Shown here piece by piece: positions 8,179-16,809 of a stretch of DNA of 64,000 nucleotides. Position 1 is the first letter of the stretch. Every line of letters begins with the position of its first letter. Below the pieces are notes generated by a model. That model saw nothing but the letters and a program-made list of their open reading frames with translations. It was not told where the DNA came from and did not search any database. The stretch is from Actinocrinis sp035653575 (GTDB lineage Bacteria > Actinomycetota > Actinomycetes > Streptomycetales > Catenulisporaceae): positions 27,958 to 91,957 of the forward strand of contig NZ_DASRBQ010000016.1 of assembly GCF_035653575.1 (NCBI RefSeq), read 5' to 3'. The translations under genes were made by a program, and so were the position numbers.

Positions 8179-9702
8179 ATGCTGGGACGCTTCGGGCCGC
8201 GCACGCCGGCCGGACGGACCGTGCGCTGGGTCGCGGCCGCTTGCGCCGTCACCGCGGCCGCCGGCGCCGCGCTGGTCGGGGCGGATGCACCGGCGATGGC
8301 GGCACCAGCGCCCGCCGCCGCGCACGCGACCATCACGTGGGGAGCGTGCCCGCAGCCCGAGGCCGCCGCGTACCGGGCGCAGTGCGGCACCTTGAACGTG
8401 CCGGTGGACTGGGCGGCTCCGGCAGGCGCGTCGACCGGTCTGGCGCTCCTGCGGATTCCCGCAACGGGGGAGTCCACCGGCACCGTCGTCGCGGACTCCG
8501 AAGACCTCGTCGGCTTCGGGGGATCGCAGACCTCGTTCTTCCTCGATCACGGCGCGAACTACCTCTCCCGGCTGCCGCGCACGCACGCGACGAAGGACAT
8601 CGTCGTATTCGACCCGCGCGGGCTTGGGGACAGCGGCGCACTCGACTGCGCGGTCCCGGGATATGACCCACAGGTCTCCAGCTTCCCGGAAACGCCGCTC
8701 GGCTACGGCCGCCTGCTCGCGCACAACGCCTCCGTATTCGTGGGCTGTCACGGCAAACCGGGCCTGGTAGCGCACATGGGCCTGCGCGATCAGGTTCGGG
8801 ATATCGACGCGCTGCGCTCCGCGCTCGGCCAGGCGCGACTCGACTGGATGGGCCAGGTCGCAGGCAGCGAACTCGGTGTCGCATACGCCGCCGCCTTCCC
8901 GGCCCGCACCGGCCGCGTCGTGCTCGACGCGACCGTTGACCCGTACCGCTCGGCAGCCGACCGCGCCCGCGACGCCGCCGCGGCGGAGGAAACCGCGTTC
9001 GACCACTTCGCCGCCTGGTGCGCCGCCGCCGCCCGGAACGAGTGTGTATTGCACGGACAGGACGCCCGCGAAGTCCTGGACAAGGTCGTCGCCAAGGCCG
9101 ACGCGGGAGGCGTGTCCGACGGTTCGACGCCGCCGAGTCCGCTGACCGGCGCGCAGGTCCGTATCGCGGTCGGCCAGTTCATGGTCGGTTACCCCTTCGC
9201 CTGGGGCGGTCTCGCCACGGCACTGGCCGACGCGGCCACCGGCGACGGTTACGGCCTCACCGTGTTCGCCGCGATGAGTTACTCAGACCCCGACTACACC
9301 GCCAGCCGCGCCCAGACCTGCGCCGATTCGCCCGCGCCGGCCGGCTTCCCGCAGCTGCGCCGGCTCAGCGAGCAGGTGTCCCGGTCCGCGCCGCACACCG
9401 GCGGCGTCTCAATGGCCTGGGAGGCGATGGCCGGATGCGTCGGCTGGCCGTCCGCGCGGTCCGCGCTCGACCTGCCCGGCCGCATCGCCCCCGCGTCCAC
9501 CGTCCTGATCACCGCCACCACCGGCGACCCGATCAGTCCATATCAGTGGTCGCAGGACGTCGCCGGCAGGCTGGCCGGCAGCCGGCTGCTCACCGCCGAC
9601 GTCGACGGCCACGGCGCCTTCGACAACTCCAGCTGCGCGGCCGCGGCCATCGACCGTTACCTCTCCGACGGCGTATTGCCGCCATCCACGGCCTCCTGCT
9701 GA
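8179..9702 (+). CDS. Secreted alpha/beta-hydrolase of the tripeptidyl aminopeptidase (S33/TAP-like) family, probable inactive homologue
   Basis: Exported protein of 507 residues. A signal peptide ends near the AMAAPAPA stretch (about residue 40). The oxyanion region FDPRGLGDSG and the C-terminal TAP-like domain are intact: the acid lies in TTGDPISPY, the base His in DVDGHGAF, and the usual ending is YLSDGVLPP. At the nucleophile elbow, however, where relatives read GGSYG, the sequence is WMGQVAGSELG. Val227 replaces the catalytic Ser, and Ser230 is three residues too late. ATG at 8179 has GGGGAG 5 nt upstream. The gene shares MarR operators with its divergent regulator. It may be a binding protein or pseudo-enzyme; the substrate is unknown. 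Confidence 0.85.
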   Translation: MLGRFGPRTPAGRTVRWVAAACAVTAAAGAALVGADAPAMAAPAPAAAHATITWGACPQPEAAAYRAQCGTLNVPVDWAAPAGASTGLALLRIPATGESTGTVVADSEDLVGFGGSQTSFFLDHGANYLSRLPRTHATKDIVVFDPRGLGDSGALDCAVPGYDPQVSSFPETPLGYGRLLAHNASVFVGCHGKPGLVAHMGLRDQVRDIDALRSALGQARLDWMGQVAGSELGVAYAAAFPARTGRVVLDATVDPYRSAADRARDAAAAEETAFDHFAAWCAAAARNECVLHGQDAREVLDKVVAKADAGGVSDGSTPPSPLTGAQVRIAVGQFMVGYPFAWGGLATALADAATGDGYGLTVFAAMSYSDPDYTASRAQTCADSPAPAGFPQLRRLSEQVSRSAPHTGGVSMAWEAMAGCVGWPSARSALDLPGRIAPASTVLITATTGDPISPYQWSQDVAGRLAGSRLLTADVDGHGAFDNSSCAAAAIDRYLSDGVLPPSTASC

Positions 9703-9813
9703 ACCATTCCGCACTTCGCCGCTCCCGGTCCGACGGGTCGATTTCCGGCCAAGAGGCGGTGCGGCGCGACTATGCGCGGTCGGGCCGCGCCGGCTTGCGC
9801 CACACTAGTGATC

Positions 9814-10245
9814 GTGAGCGGGGAATCCGAGAGCTGGGCGACGTACGTGCGCGCGAACGCGTCTGTCTGGCAGACCCCTGCGGTGCATCCGCACTCCATC
9901 GGGGACGCGCGGCAATGGGCGCGCGAACAACTCGCCGATCAGCACGTGCCTGAGGAAGCCGTGATCGACGCCGTGCTGATCGTCTCCGAGCTGCTCACCA
10001 GCGTGCTGCGCGAGGCACCCGGAGAGGCGGAGCTCACCCTGCTCGTCGAGGAACGTCTGCTGACGATCACCTGCGCCGACCGGGACACCGCCGAGATCCG
10101 GTCCGGCACCCTGGACCGCACGTCGGCCTTCGGCCGCTCCCTCGCGCTGGTCGATCTGATGACGCGCGCCTGCTTCATCCGCAAGCGCTCCGGCGGCGGC
10201 AAGCGCGTCATCGCCCTCTTGGAGGTCGCGGCGTCCGAATCTTGA
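9814..10245 (+). CDS. Degenerate RsbW-like (HATPase_c_2) protein
   Basis: A 143-residue protein with the fold pattern of actinobacterial anti-sigma-factor-like ATPases. It has the helix VIDAVLIVSELLTSVLREA and a late AFGRSLALVDLMT segment. The N-box Asn normally found in SELVTNAVRHA is replaced by Ser63, and the His is replaced by Glu, so ATP binding may be lost. GTG at 9814 is chosen; GTG at 9808 and an ATG at 9772 are alternatives, and none has a clear ribosome site. CACACT lies 7 nt upstream and may serve a leaderless transcript. The last 38 bp overlap the convergent membrane-protein gene. Confidence 0.65.
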   Translation: MSGESESWATYVRANASVWQTPAVHPHSIGDARQWAREQLADQHVPEEAVIDAVLIVSELLTSVLREAPGEAELTLLVEERLLTITCADRDTAEIRSGTLDRTSAFGRSLALVDLMTRACFIRKRSGGGKRVIALLEVAASES

Positions 10246-11356
10246 CCGTGCGGCGGGTGCGGGGGAAGAGCAGCCGGTTCGCCATCCGCGCGTCCTGCGC
10301 TACCGTGCCGAGATCGTACGCGGAGAACGGCAAACCGCAGGCCCGCGCCAGGTCGGCGACGCGGCCGGCGCTGAGACCCGCGGCAGGCATCTCGGCTACC
10401 CTGCGGCCCTGCGCGTCGAGCAGGAGGATCCGCGACTTGACGCCATCACCGCGGGTGGTGCTGCCCGCGCGGTAGTAGCGCTGCTCGGTGAACCACACCA
10501 ATTCCGCCACGGTGGGCCCCTCGGCCACGGGAAACGTGAAGGTCCGGCCTCGTGCGTCGGTGAGGACGAGACTGCTGCCATCCCAGGCGATCGCGGCGTT
10601 GTGCCGCCAGTTGTCGACCGCGAAGCGGCTCCAGCCCGCCATGCGAGTACCGCGGGGCGTCACCCGATGGACCTCGCGGCTCGGCTCGCGCGGTTGCACG
10701 GTGTCGAACGCCCGCGGCCGCCCCACGGCACCGAGCGCCGGGTCAAGGTCCAGCGGAGTGATCCGGCTGCGATCAGAGAGCAGCTTGGCGACCCGCGCAC
10801 GGCGCACCGCGGCGCGCATCGGCCGCGGCCACAACCGCCATGCGAACGGCTCGGCCACGACAAGGGGGAGCGCGGCGAAGGCCGACCAGCCCGCCAAACC
10901 GCGGAAGAACCTCGCGTGCCCGTCGTCGGCCGCCCACATCGGCAGATTCGAGACGTCCGCCGCGTGGTCCGCGTTCCACTGCCAGAACGCGACCCACCAC
11001 AACGCGGCCATGCTGCCCATGAGACAAAGCGCTGCGGCACGCCAGAAGACCCGCCGATGCAGGCGCCGCCAACGCAGCGCCTCGAAGCCGTCGCCGCGCG
11101 CCTTGCGCCATACCCACGCCGTCGCCCCGGTGATGAAGAGCAGGAAGGCGATCGACGCCCAGAGGTTCTCCACGTCGACGTTCCGGCCGGCGTCCCCGCT
11201 GGACTGGGTGCTCGCGATGACCGCGACCGCGCCCGCGATGAGCGTGATCGCCACCAGCCAGCGGCGCAGCCGTCCCGGCAGCATCCGCCGAAACCGCTTC
11301 GACTCCTGCGTGCCCGTCACGCGCGTGAACGGCTCGATGCGATCCCGGACGCCCAT
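10208..11356 (-). CDS. Membrane protein of unknown function
   Basis: A 382-residue protein. Hydrophobic helices lie at about 33-48, 65-80, 108-125 and 155-170. The soluble C-terminal half has mixed alpha/beta character with WDGSSLVLTDARGRTF and GRRVAEMPAAGLS. No catalytic motif is recognised; the C-terminal half reads like a small beta-rich sensor or PH-like domain, which is a guess. ATG at 11356 has GGGAGG 5 nt upstream, so the start is well supported. The gene converges on and overlaps the degenerate RsbW-like gene by 38 bp. Its promoter must lie in the 216-bp gap shared with the divergent beta-galactosidase gene. Confidence 0.75.
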   Translation of the reverse strand: MGVRDRIEPFTRVTGTQESKRFRRMLPGRLRRWLVAITLIAGAVAVIASTQSSGDAGRNVDVENLWASIAFLLFITGATAWVWRKARGDGFEALRWRRLHRRVFWRAAALCLMGSMAALWWVAFWQWNADHAADVSNLPMWAADDGHARFFRGLAGWSAFAALPLVVAEPFAWRLWPRPMRAAVRRARVAKLLSDRSRITPLDLDPALGAVGRPRAFDTVQPREPSREVHRVTPRGTRMAGWSRFAVDNWRHNAAIAWDGSSLVLTDARGRTFTFPVAEGPTVAELVWFTEQRYYRAGSTTRGDGVKSRILLLDAQGRRVAEMPAAGLSAGRVADLARACGLPFSAYDLGTVAQDARMANRLLFPRTRRTVKIRTPRPPRGR

Positions 11357-11572
11357 GCCGACCTCCCTGTCCCCGTTGGCGGCATGCTACGCCGCGGCTC
11401 GCCCACCTCGAATCAACAGGCTGCGTCGCGTCCGGAACTATGGACATGGAGTGAAGGCTCGGCTATACATCAGCCTTGACTCGACATAAGGGAACACGCG
11501 ACAACACAATTCACCACTACCCGTCAGATCCGCTCTCCGCAAATACCCACCTCGACGGACGGGAACTCAAAG

Positions 11573-14500
11573 ATGAGGCTCGGCGTGCTCGGTGTGCACA
11601 AACCGCTGCGCTCAAGGCGCGGCCATCGAATACTGACCGCCTCCAGTGCGGTCCTGGCCCTGCTGCTCGGTTCAATCGGCGGCGCGCACGCGAGCCCGGC
11701 GCGCAGTGAGGCGGCGACGACGTCGGCAGCGGGCGCTCATGCCGCAGCCACCCCCCACACGGTCACCTATGACGGCTACTCGTTCCTCGTCGACGGCAAG
11801 CGCACCTACCTGTGGTCGGGCGAGTTCCACTACTTCCGGCTGCCCAGCCCCAGCCTGTGGCTGGACATCTTCCAGAAGATGAAGGCGGCCGGATTCAACG
11901 CGACCTCGCTGTACTTCGACTGGGGATACCACTCGCCGGCGCCGGGGGTCTACGACTTCACCGGCGTGCGCAACGTCGACGAACTGCTCGACATGGCGCA
12001 GCAGGCCGGCCTCTACGTCATCGCGCGGCCCGCGCCGTACATCAACGCCGAGGTCGACGGCGGCGGCCTGCCGGCCTGGCTCGGCACCAAGAACGTGAAG
12101 AACCGCACCGACGATCCGGCGTTCGAGGCCTACGCGGACCAGTGGCTCACCCAGATCGACAAAATCCTCGCCCGGCACCAGCTGACCAACGGCACCGGCA
12201 GCGTGATCGCGTATCAGGTCGAGAACGAGTACTACAACGGCGACGCCGCCGGACGCGCGTACATGCAGCACCTCGAGGACAAGGCGCGCACGGACGGCAT
12301 CACCGTGCCGCTGACCGGAAACAACAACGGCACGTTCAACAGCGGAACCGGCGCCCTGGACGTCGACGGCCCGGACTCCTACCCGCAGGGCTTCGACTGC
12401 TCGAACCCGACCGTGTGGAACGGCGTGCCGGACATCAGCTACGACCACCCGGCCGGAAAGCCGCTGTACGCCCCGGAATTCCAGGGCGGCGCCTTCGACC
12501 CCTGGGGCGGACCCGGCTACGACAAGTGCGCGCAGCTGATCAACGACCAGTTCGCCGACGTGTTCTACAAGAACAACATCGCGGTCGGCGCCACGGCGCA
12601 GAGCTTCTACATGACCTACGGCGGCACCAACTGGGGCTGGCTGGGCATGCCGGAGAACTACACCTCCTACGACTACGGCGCGGCGATCCGGGAGACCCGG
12701 CAGCTCGACCCGAAGTACTACGAGGACAAGCTGATCGGCTACTCGCTGGCCGCGCTGCCCGACCTGACCAAGACCGACCGCGTCCAGGGCGCGGCCCCGT
12801 CCGACGCCGCGGTCACGGAAACGGCCCGCCGCAATCCCGACACCGGTTCCCAGTTCCTCGTGCTGCGGCACGCGAACTCGACCTCGACCGCGGTGGACAA
12901 CACCCACATCAGCATCGACTTCAACGCGCGGATAGCGGGTCAGTACACGTATGACGACACCGATCCGGTGCTGCAGTACACCGGCTCCTGGTCGCACGTG
13001 GCGAACCAGAGCTACACCGGCACCGACTACAAGAACACCGAGTCCTTCTCCAACACCGCCGGCGACTCGCTGACCGTTCCGTTCACCGGGACCGCGATCC
13101 GCTGGATCGGCTCCAAGACCAACAACCACGGGTACGCCGACGTATACCTCGACGGCGTCAAGCAGGCCACCGTCGACGACTCGGGCAGCCAGAGCCAGGC
13201 GGTGATCTACTCGGCCGGCGGCCTGACCAACGGCGCGCACACGCTCAAGATCGTCGTCGACGGCAGCCACTCGTCCGCCTCGACCGACAACTTCGTGTCC
13301 ATCGACGCGATCGACCTGCCCCCGGCCGGAGCCGCCGGCGGCCCGACCTACCCGAGCGTCCCGCAGGAGCCCGGCACCTCGATCACGCTGAACGGCCGCG
13401 AATCGGACCTGCTGGTGGCGGACACCAAGCTCGGCGACTCGCAACTGCAATACTCGACCTCGCAGCTGATGACCGCTGAGACGATCGGCAGCCGCGACAT
13501 CGCGGTGCTCTACGGCGACCAGGGCACCGACGGGGAGACCGTCCTGCGCTACGCGAGCCAGCCCACTGTGCAAAGCAGCGGCGGCGCGGTGAAGGTGACC
13601 TGGGACGCCACCACCGGCGACCTGCGGCTGAACTACAAGCACGACGGCCTTGCCCGGGTCACGATCAGCGGTGGCTCCCGTCCGCTGCTGCTCCTGCTCG
13701 CCGACAAGCCGACCGCCGAGACCTTCTGGACCCTGAACACGGCGACCGGCCCGGTACTCGTGCGCGGCACCCACCTGCTGCGCACCGCCACGACCGAGGA
13801 CGGCGGCAAGGTGCTGGAGCTGACCGGCGACAACGGCACCGACCCGGCCATCGAGGTGTTCACCTCGGCCCGCTCGGTCTTCTGGAACGGCCGCGGCATC
13901 CACGCCACGCTCTCCGCGACCGGCAGCCAGGTCGGCACGGTGCAGACCGCGGCCGCCGTCACCCTGCCCGCGCTCACCGGCTGGAAGTACCAGGCCGAAT
14001 CGCCCGAAGCGCAGCCGGGCTTCGACGACTCGAGCTGGCCGGTCGCCGACAAGACGAGCACCTACAGCGTCACCGGAACCGGCTCGCTGCCCGTCCTGTA
14101 CGCCGACGACTACGGATTCCACACCGGCAGCACCTGGTACCGCGGCAGGTTCCGCTACTCGCCCGCGGCCACCGGCGTCCACCTGGTCTCCGACTCCGGC
14201 GGCGGCGCGCAGGCCTTCTCGGTCTGGCTCAACGGAGTCTTCCTCGGCAGCTCCACGACCGGCAGCGGCGACTTCGCCTTCCCGGCCGGAGCGCTGCAGC
14301 AGACCGGCGACAACATCCTCTCCGTGCTCACCGTCAACATGGGCCATGAAGAGGACTACAACTCGACCAACAACAACACCTCCGCCCGCGGCCTGACCAG
14401 CGCCTCGCTCCTGGGCGCGCCGCTGACCTCGGTGACCTGGCGGCTGCAGGGCGTGCGCGGCGGCGAGCAGGAGATCGACCCGGTGCGCGGCCCGCTGTCC

Positions 14501-15742
14501 ACCGGCGGCCTCTATGGCGAGCGGGCCGGCTGGCCGCTGCCCGGCTTCAACGACTCGACGTGGAAGCCGGTGAGCCTGCCGACCGCCAACACCACTCCTG
14601 GCGTCGGCTGGTACCGCACCACCGTGGACCTGAACCTGCCCAAGGGCCAGGACACCTCGCTGGGCCTGACCATCACTGACGACCCGTCAAAGAAGTACCG
14701 CGCCGAGCTCTACGTCAACGGTTGGATGATTGGCAACTACGTCAACTACCTCGGCCCGCAGCACAGCTTCCCGGTGCCGAACGGCATCCTGAAGACAAAC
14801 GGGCGTAACACCATCGCGATCGCCGTGTGGAACCTGGACGGCAGCACCGGCGGCCTCGGGACCGTCGCGCTCACCGACTACGGCAGCTACGCGTCGTCGC
14901 TGACCGTGCGTCCGGTCAACAGCCCGGGCTACGACAGGGCGAAGTACGCGATGCCCGAGGCTCCCGGCGCCACCGTGAGCCTGCAGGTGCCCGACACCGC
15001 GCAACCCGCGACCGCCTTCACCGCCACCGCGACGGTGTCGGTTCCCGCTGGCCGCGGCCGCGCGACCAACCTGGTTCCGTCGCTGGCAATTCCCGCAGGC
15101 TGGACGGCGAGCGCGCCGAGCCCGGCGTCGGTGAGCAGGCTCGAGCCCGGAAAGTCGGCGACGTTCACGTGGACGGTGCAGCCTTCGTCCGGTAGCCAGC
15201 CGGCCGCCGCCGCGCTCACGGCGACGGTTGCCTTCACCCAACGCGGAAAGCACGAGACAGCCATGGACGAGCGCATCGTCGGCTTCTACGTGCCACCCGC
15301 GGCAGGCAGCGACTACGTCAGCGACCTGTCGTTCATCTCCGCCACCAACGGCTGGGGCCCGGTCGAGCGCGACATGAGCAACGGCGAACAGGCGGCCGGT
15401 GACGGGCACACGATCACCATCAACGGCGTGACCTTCGCGAAGGGTCTTGGCGTCCACGCGAACAGCGACGTGAAGATCTACCTCGGCGGACACTGCACCA
15501 CCTTCACCGCCTCGGTGGGCGTGGACGACGAGACCGCCGGAGCGGGCAGCGTCACCTTCAGCGTGCTGGCCGACGGCAAGGCGCTGACCACCACCCCGGT
15601 CATCCACGGGTATCAGGCGGCGACGAGCCTGAGCGTCGATCTGACCGGGGCTCAGGTGCTCGACCTGGTGGTCGGGGACGGCGGCGACGGCAACGCGCAC
15701 GACCACTCGGACTGGGGAGGCGCGCAGATCACCTGCTCGTAG
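11573..15742 (+). CDS. Secreted multidomain GH35 beta-galactosidase
   Basis: Exported glycosidase of 1389 residues that removes terminal beta-galactose, probably from plant arabinogalactan or galactan side chains. A signal peptide covers about residues 1-42. The GH35 TIM barrel (about 60-400) has acid/base Glu219 in YQVENEY and nucleophile Glu302 in YAPEFQGGAF. About 471-586 is an inserted beta-sandwich resembling a carbohydrate-binding module (SFSNTAGDSL, GYADVYLDGV). Later galactosidase beta domains show TWYRGRFRY and GWYRTTVDL. Residues about 1245-1389 form an NPCBM-type module (ITINGVTFAKGLGVHANSDV). No strong ribosome site precedes the ATG. A perfect hairpin follows the gene. Confidence 0.92.
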   Translation: MRLGVLGVHKPLRSRRGHRILTASSAVLALLLGSIGGAHASPARSEAATTSAAGAHAAATPHTVTYDGYSFLVDGKRTYLWSGEFHYFRLPSPSLWLDIFQKMKAAGFNATSLYFDWGYHSPAPGVYDFTGVRNVDELLDMAQQAGLYVIARPAPYINAEVDGGGLPAWLGTKNVKNRTDDPAFEAYADQWLTQIDKILARHQLTNGTGSVIAYQVENEYYNGDAAGRAYMQHLEDKARTDGITVPLTGNNNGTFNSGTGALDVDGPDSYPQGFDCSNPTVWNGVPDISYDHPAGKPLYAPEFQGGAFDPWGGPGYDKCAQLINDQFADVFYKNNIAVGATAQSFYMTYGGTNWGWLGMPENYTSYDYGAAIRETRQLDPKYYEDKLIGYSLAALPDLTKTDRVQGAAPSDAAVTETARRNPDTGSQFLVLRHANSTSTAVDNTHISIDFNARIAGQYTYDDTDPVLQYTGSWSHVANQSYTGTDYKNTESFSNTAGDSLTVPFTGTAIRWIGSKTNNHGYADVYLDGVKQATVDDSGSQSQAVIYSAGGLTNGAHTLKIVVDGSHSSASTDNFVSIDAIDLPPAGAAGGPTYPSVPQEPGTSITLNGRESDLLVADTKLGDSQLQYSTSQLMTAETIGSRDIAVLYGDQGTDGETVLRYASQPTVQSSGGAVKVTWDATTGDLRLNYKHDGLARVTISGGSRPLLLLLADKPTAETFWTLNTATGPVLVRGTHLLRTATTEDGGKVLELTGDNGTDPAIEVFTSARSVFWNGRGIHATLSATGSQVGTVQTAAAVTLPALTGWKYQAESPEAQPGFDDSSWPVADKTSTYSVTGTGSLPVLYADDYGFHTGSTWYRGRFRYSPAATGVHLVSDSGGGAQAFSVWLNGVFLGSSTTGSGDFAFPAGALQQTGDNILSVLTVNMGHEEDYNSTNNNTSARGLTSASLLGAPLTSVTWRLQGVRGGEQEIDPVRGPLSTGGLYGERAGWPLPGFNDSTWKPVSLPTANTTPGVGWYRTTVDLNLPKGQDTSLGLTITDDPSKKYRAELYVNGWMIGNYVNYLGPQHSFPVPNGILKTNGRNTIAIAVWNLDGSTGGLGTVALTDYGSYASSLTVRPVNSPGYDRAKYAMPEAPGATVSLQVPDTAQPATAFTATATVSVPAGRGRATNLVPSLAIPAGWTASAPSPASVSRLEPGKSATFTWTVQPSSGSQPAAAALTATVAFTQRGKHETAMDERIVGFYVPPAAGSDYVSDLSFISATNGWGPVERDMSNGEQAAGDGHTITINGVTFAKGLGVHANSDVKIYLGGHCTTFTASVGVDDETAGAGSVTFSVLADGKALTTTPVIHGYQAATSLSVDLTGAQVLDLVVGDGGDGNAHDHSDWGGAQITCS

Positions 15743-15754
15743 TCCCGCTGAGCG

Positions 15755-15789
15755 CGTCAGGTCCGGTCAGGGCGCGGCCGGACCTGACG
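15755..15789. terminator. Bidirectional hairpin terminator between GH35 and DUF4436 genes
   Basis: A perfect 12-bp stem, CGTCAGGTCCGG with CCGGACCTGACG, encloses an 11-nt loop. It lies 12 bp after the GH35 stop and 21 bp after the convergent DUF4436 stop. There is no clear U-tract. Confidence 0.75.
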
Positions 15790-15810
15790 TATGTTCAGGG
15801 GCTGTCTGGT

Positions 15811-16728
15811 TCAGGGGTCGTCTCTGTGGTGCTCGACGTGCAGGCCCGCGACCGCCGCCCAGGCGACGCTGGCCACAGTCACCGCTTCGGCCCAGAAGAA
15901 CGCCGCATAGTCGATGATCGATCCGATCGGCGGGCTGCCCGGAGCGGCGTTGCGCAGGCCGACCAGCGCGAAGACCGTGGCGGCCATCCACGCCATCCCG
16001 GGCCACACCAGGCCCAGCCGGCGCCGCACCATGACCGAGGCTCCGCCGAGCACCGCGAGCGACATCGCCCACATCGCCGCCATCATGAACCAGGCCAGGA
16101 TGAACGTGCCGCGCGAGCGGCCGATGTCGGTCTCCAGCAGGATGCCCTGGGTGGCCGCGACCGCGGAGCGGGGATGGACCGAGAAGAACGGATCCCGGTT
16201 CTCGAAGTCCATCACCACCGGAACCGGCGTACCGTCGTCCGCCGAGGCGGCCCACACGATGTCGGCGGAATAGTGGTCGAAGGGATAGTCGGTCGGTGTG
16301 CCGTCGCTGAGCGGGACGTCGATCTGCTGCAGCGCCGGAATCGTGCCCTTCTCCAGGGTGACGCTGCTCTGCGCGAGTGACGGCGTGTAGAGCCGCACGG
16401 TCTGCGCCATCTCGCCGGCCAACTCGTCCGTGGCCAAGGCACCACGCGGCGAGGGCAGGACGCTGAGCGTCATCTCCTCGCCCGCGACGTCGACCCGCTG
16501 CACCCGCACGGTCAGCTCGAGCCGCGCGCCCCGGCCGGCCGTGCCGACGTAGCTGAGGTGCTGGCGGTCGTCGCGCTCGTTGATGTACGCGAGGATCCCT
16601 GAGGCGACCAGAGCCGCGCCGACGAGCACGACCGCCACCGAGATCAAGACGCTGCGGCGAAGTCGTCTACGGGCCGGCGTGATCGGGCCGACTTCGGCGG
16701 GTTGGTCGGTGATCGAGGATTCCGGCAC
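15811..16728 (-). CDS. DUF4436 family membrane protein
   Basis: A 305-residue protein. TM1 lies at about 30-50. An extracytoplasmic beta-rich domain (about 55-205) contains PTDYPFDHYSADI and DFENRDPFF, typical of DUF4436. Three or four C-terminal TM helices begin at FILAWFMMAAMWAMS. The molecular role of the family is unknown. The GTG start lacks a Shine-Dalgarno but has TAACGT ending 6 nt upstream, which suggests a leaderless transcript. The convergent GH35 gene is separated from it by a terminator hairpin, and a second hairpin separates it from the upstream GH3 gene, so it is probably monocistronic. Confidence 0.8.
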   Translation of the reverse strand: MPESSITDQPAEVGPITPARRRLRRSVLISVAVVLVGAALVASGILAYINERDDRQHLSYVGTAGRGARLELTVRVQRVDVAGEEMTLSVLPSPRGALATDELAGEMAQTVRLYTPSLAQSSVTLEKGTIPALQQIDVPLSDGTPTDYPFDHYSADIVWAASADDGTPVPVVMDFENRDPFFSVHPRSAVAATQGILLETDIGRSRGTFILAWFMMAAMWAMSLAVLGGASVMVRRRLGLVWPGMAWMAATVFALVGLRNAAPGSPPIGSIIDYAAFFWAEAVTVASVAWAAVAGLHVEHHRDDP

Positions 16729-16734
16729 GAAGCC

Positions 16735-16740
16735 ACGTTA
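16735..16740 (-). promoter_or_regulatory. -10 box of a probable leaderless promoter for the DUF4436 gene
   Basis: TAACGT (TANNNT) ends 6 nt before the GTG at 16728. No ribosome site lies in the intervening bases. Confidence 0.4.
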
Positions 16741-16756
16741 ACCGGTGGACCTACGG

Positions 16757-16803
16757 ACGAGCGGCGGCACACCGACCGGTCCGGCCGGCGTACCGCCGCT
16801 CGT
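16757..16803 (-). terminator. Hairpin terminator downstream of the GH3 gene
   Basis: Perfect 11-bp arms, ACGAGCGGCGG (16757-16767) and CCGCCGCTCGT (16793-16803), enclose a 25-nt interior that is itself rich in CCGG palindromes. The structure begins 7 bp after the stop of the - strand GH3 gene. Confidence 0.65.
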
Positions 16804-16809
16804 GTCGCG

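Noticed and set aside
11476..11709. Small frame (77 codons) upstream of the GH35 gene
   Set aside because: It starts at a weak TTG, overlaps the GH35 signal peptide and has no ribosome site.
11672..14347. Very long open frame (891 codons) antisense to the GH35 gene
   Set aside because: Composition is Val/Gly/Arg-rich with no recognisable domain; high GC in the codon third position of the real gene keeps the opposite strand open.
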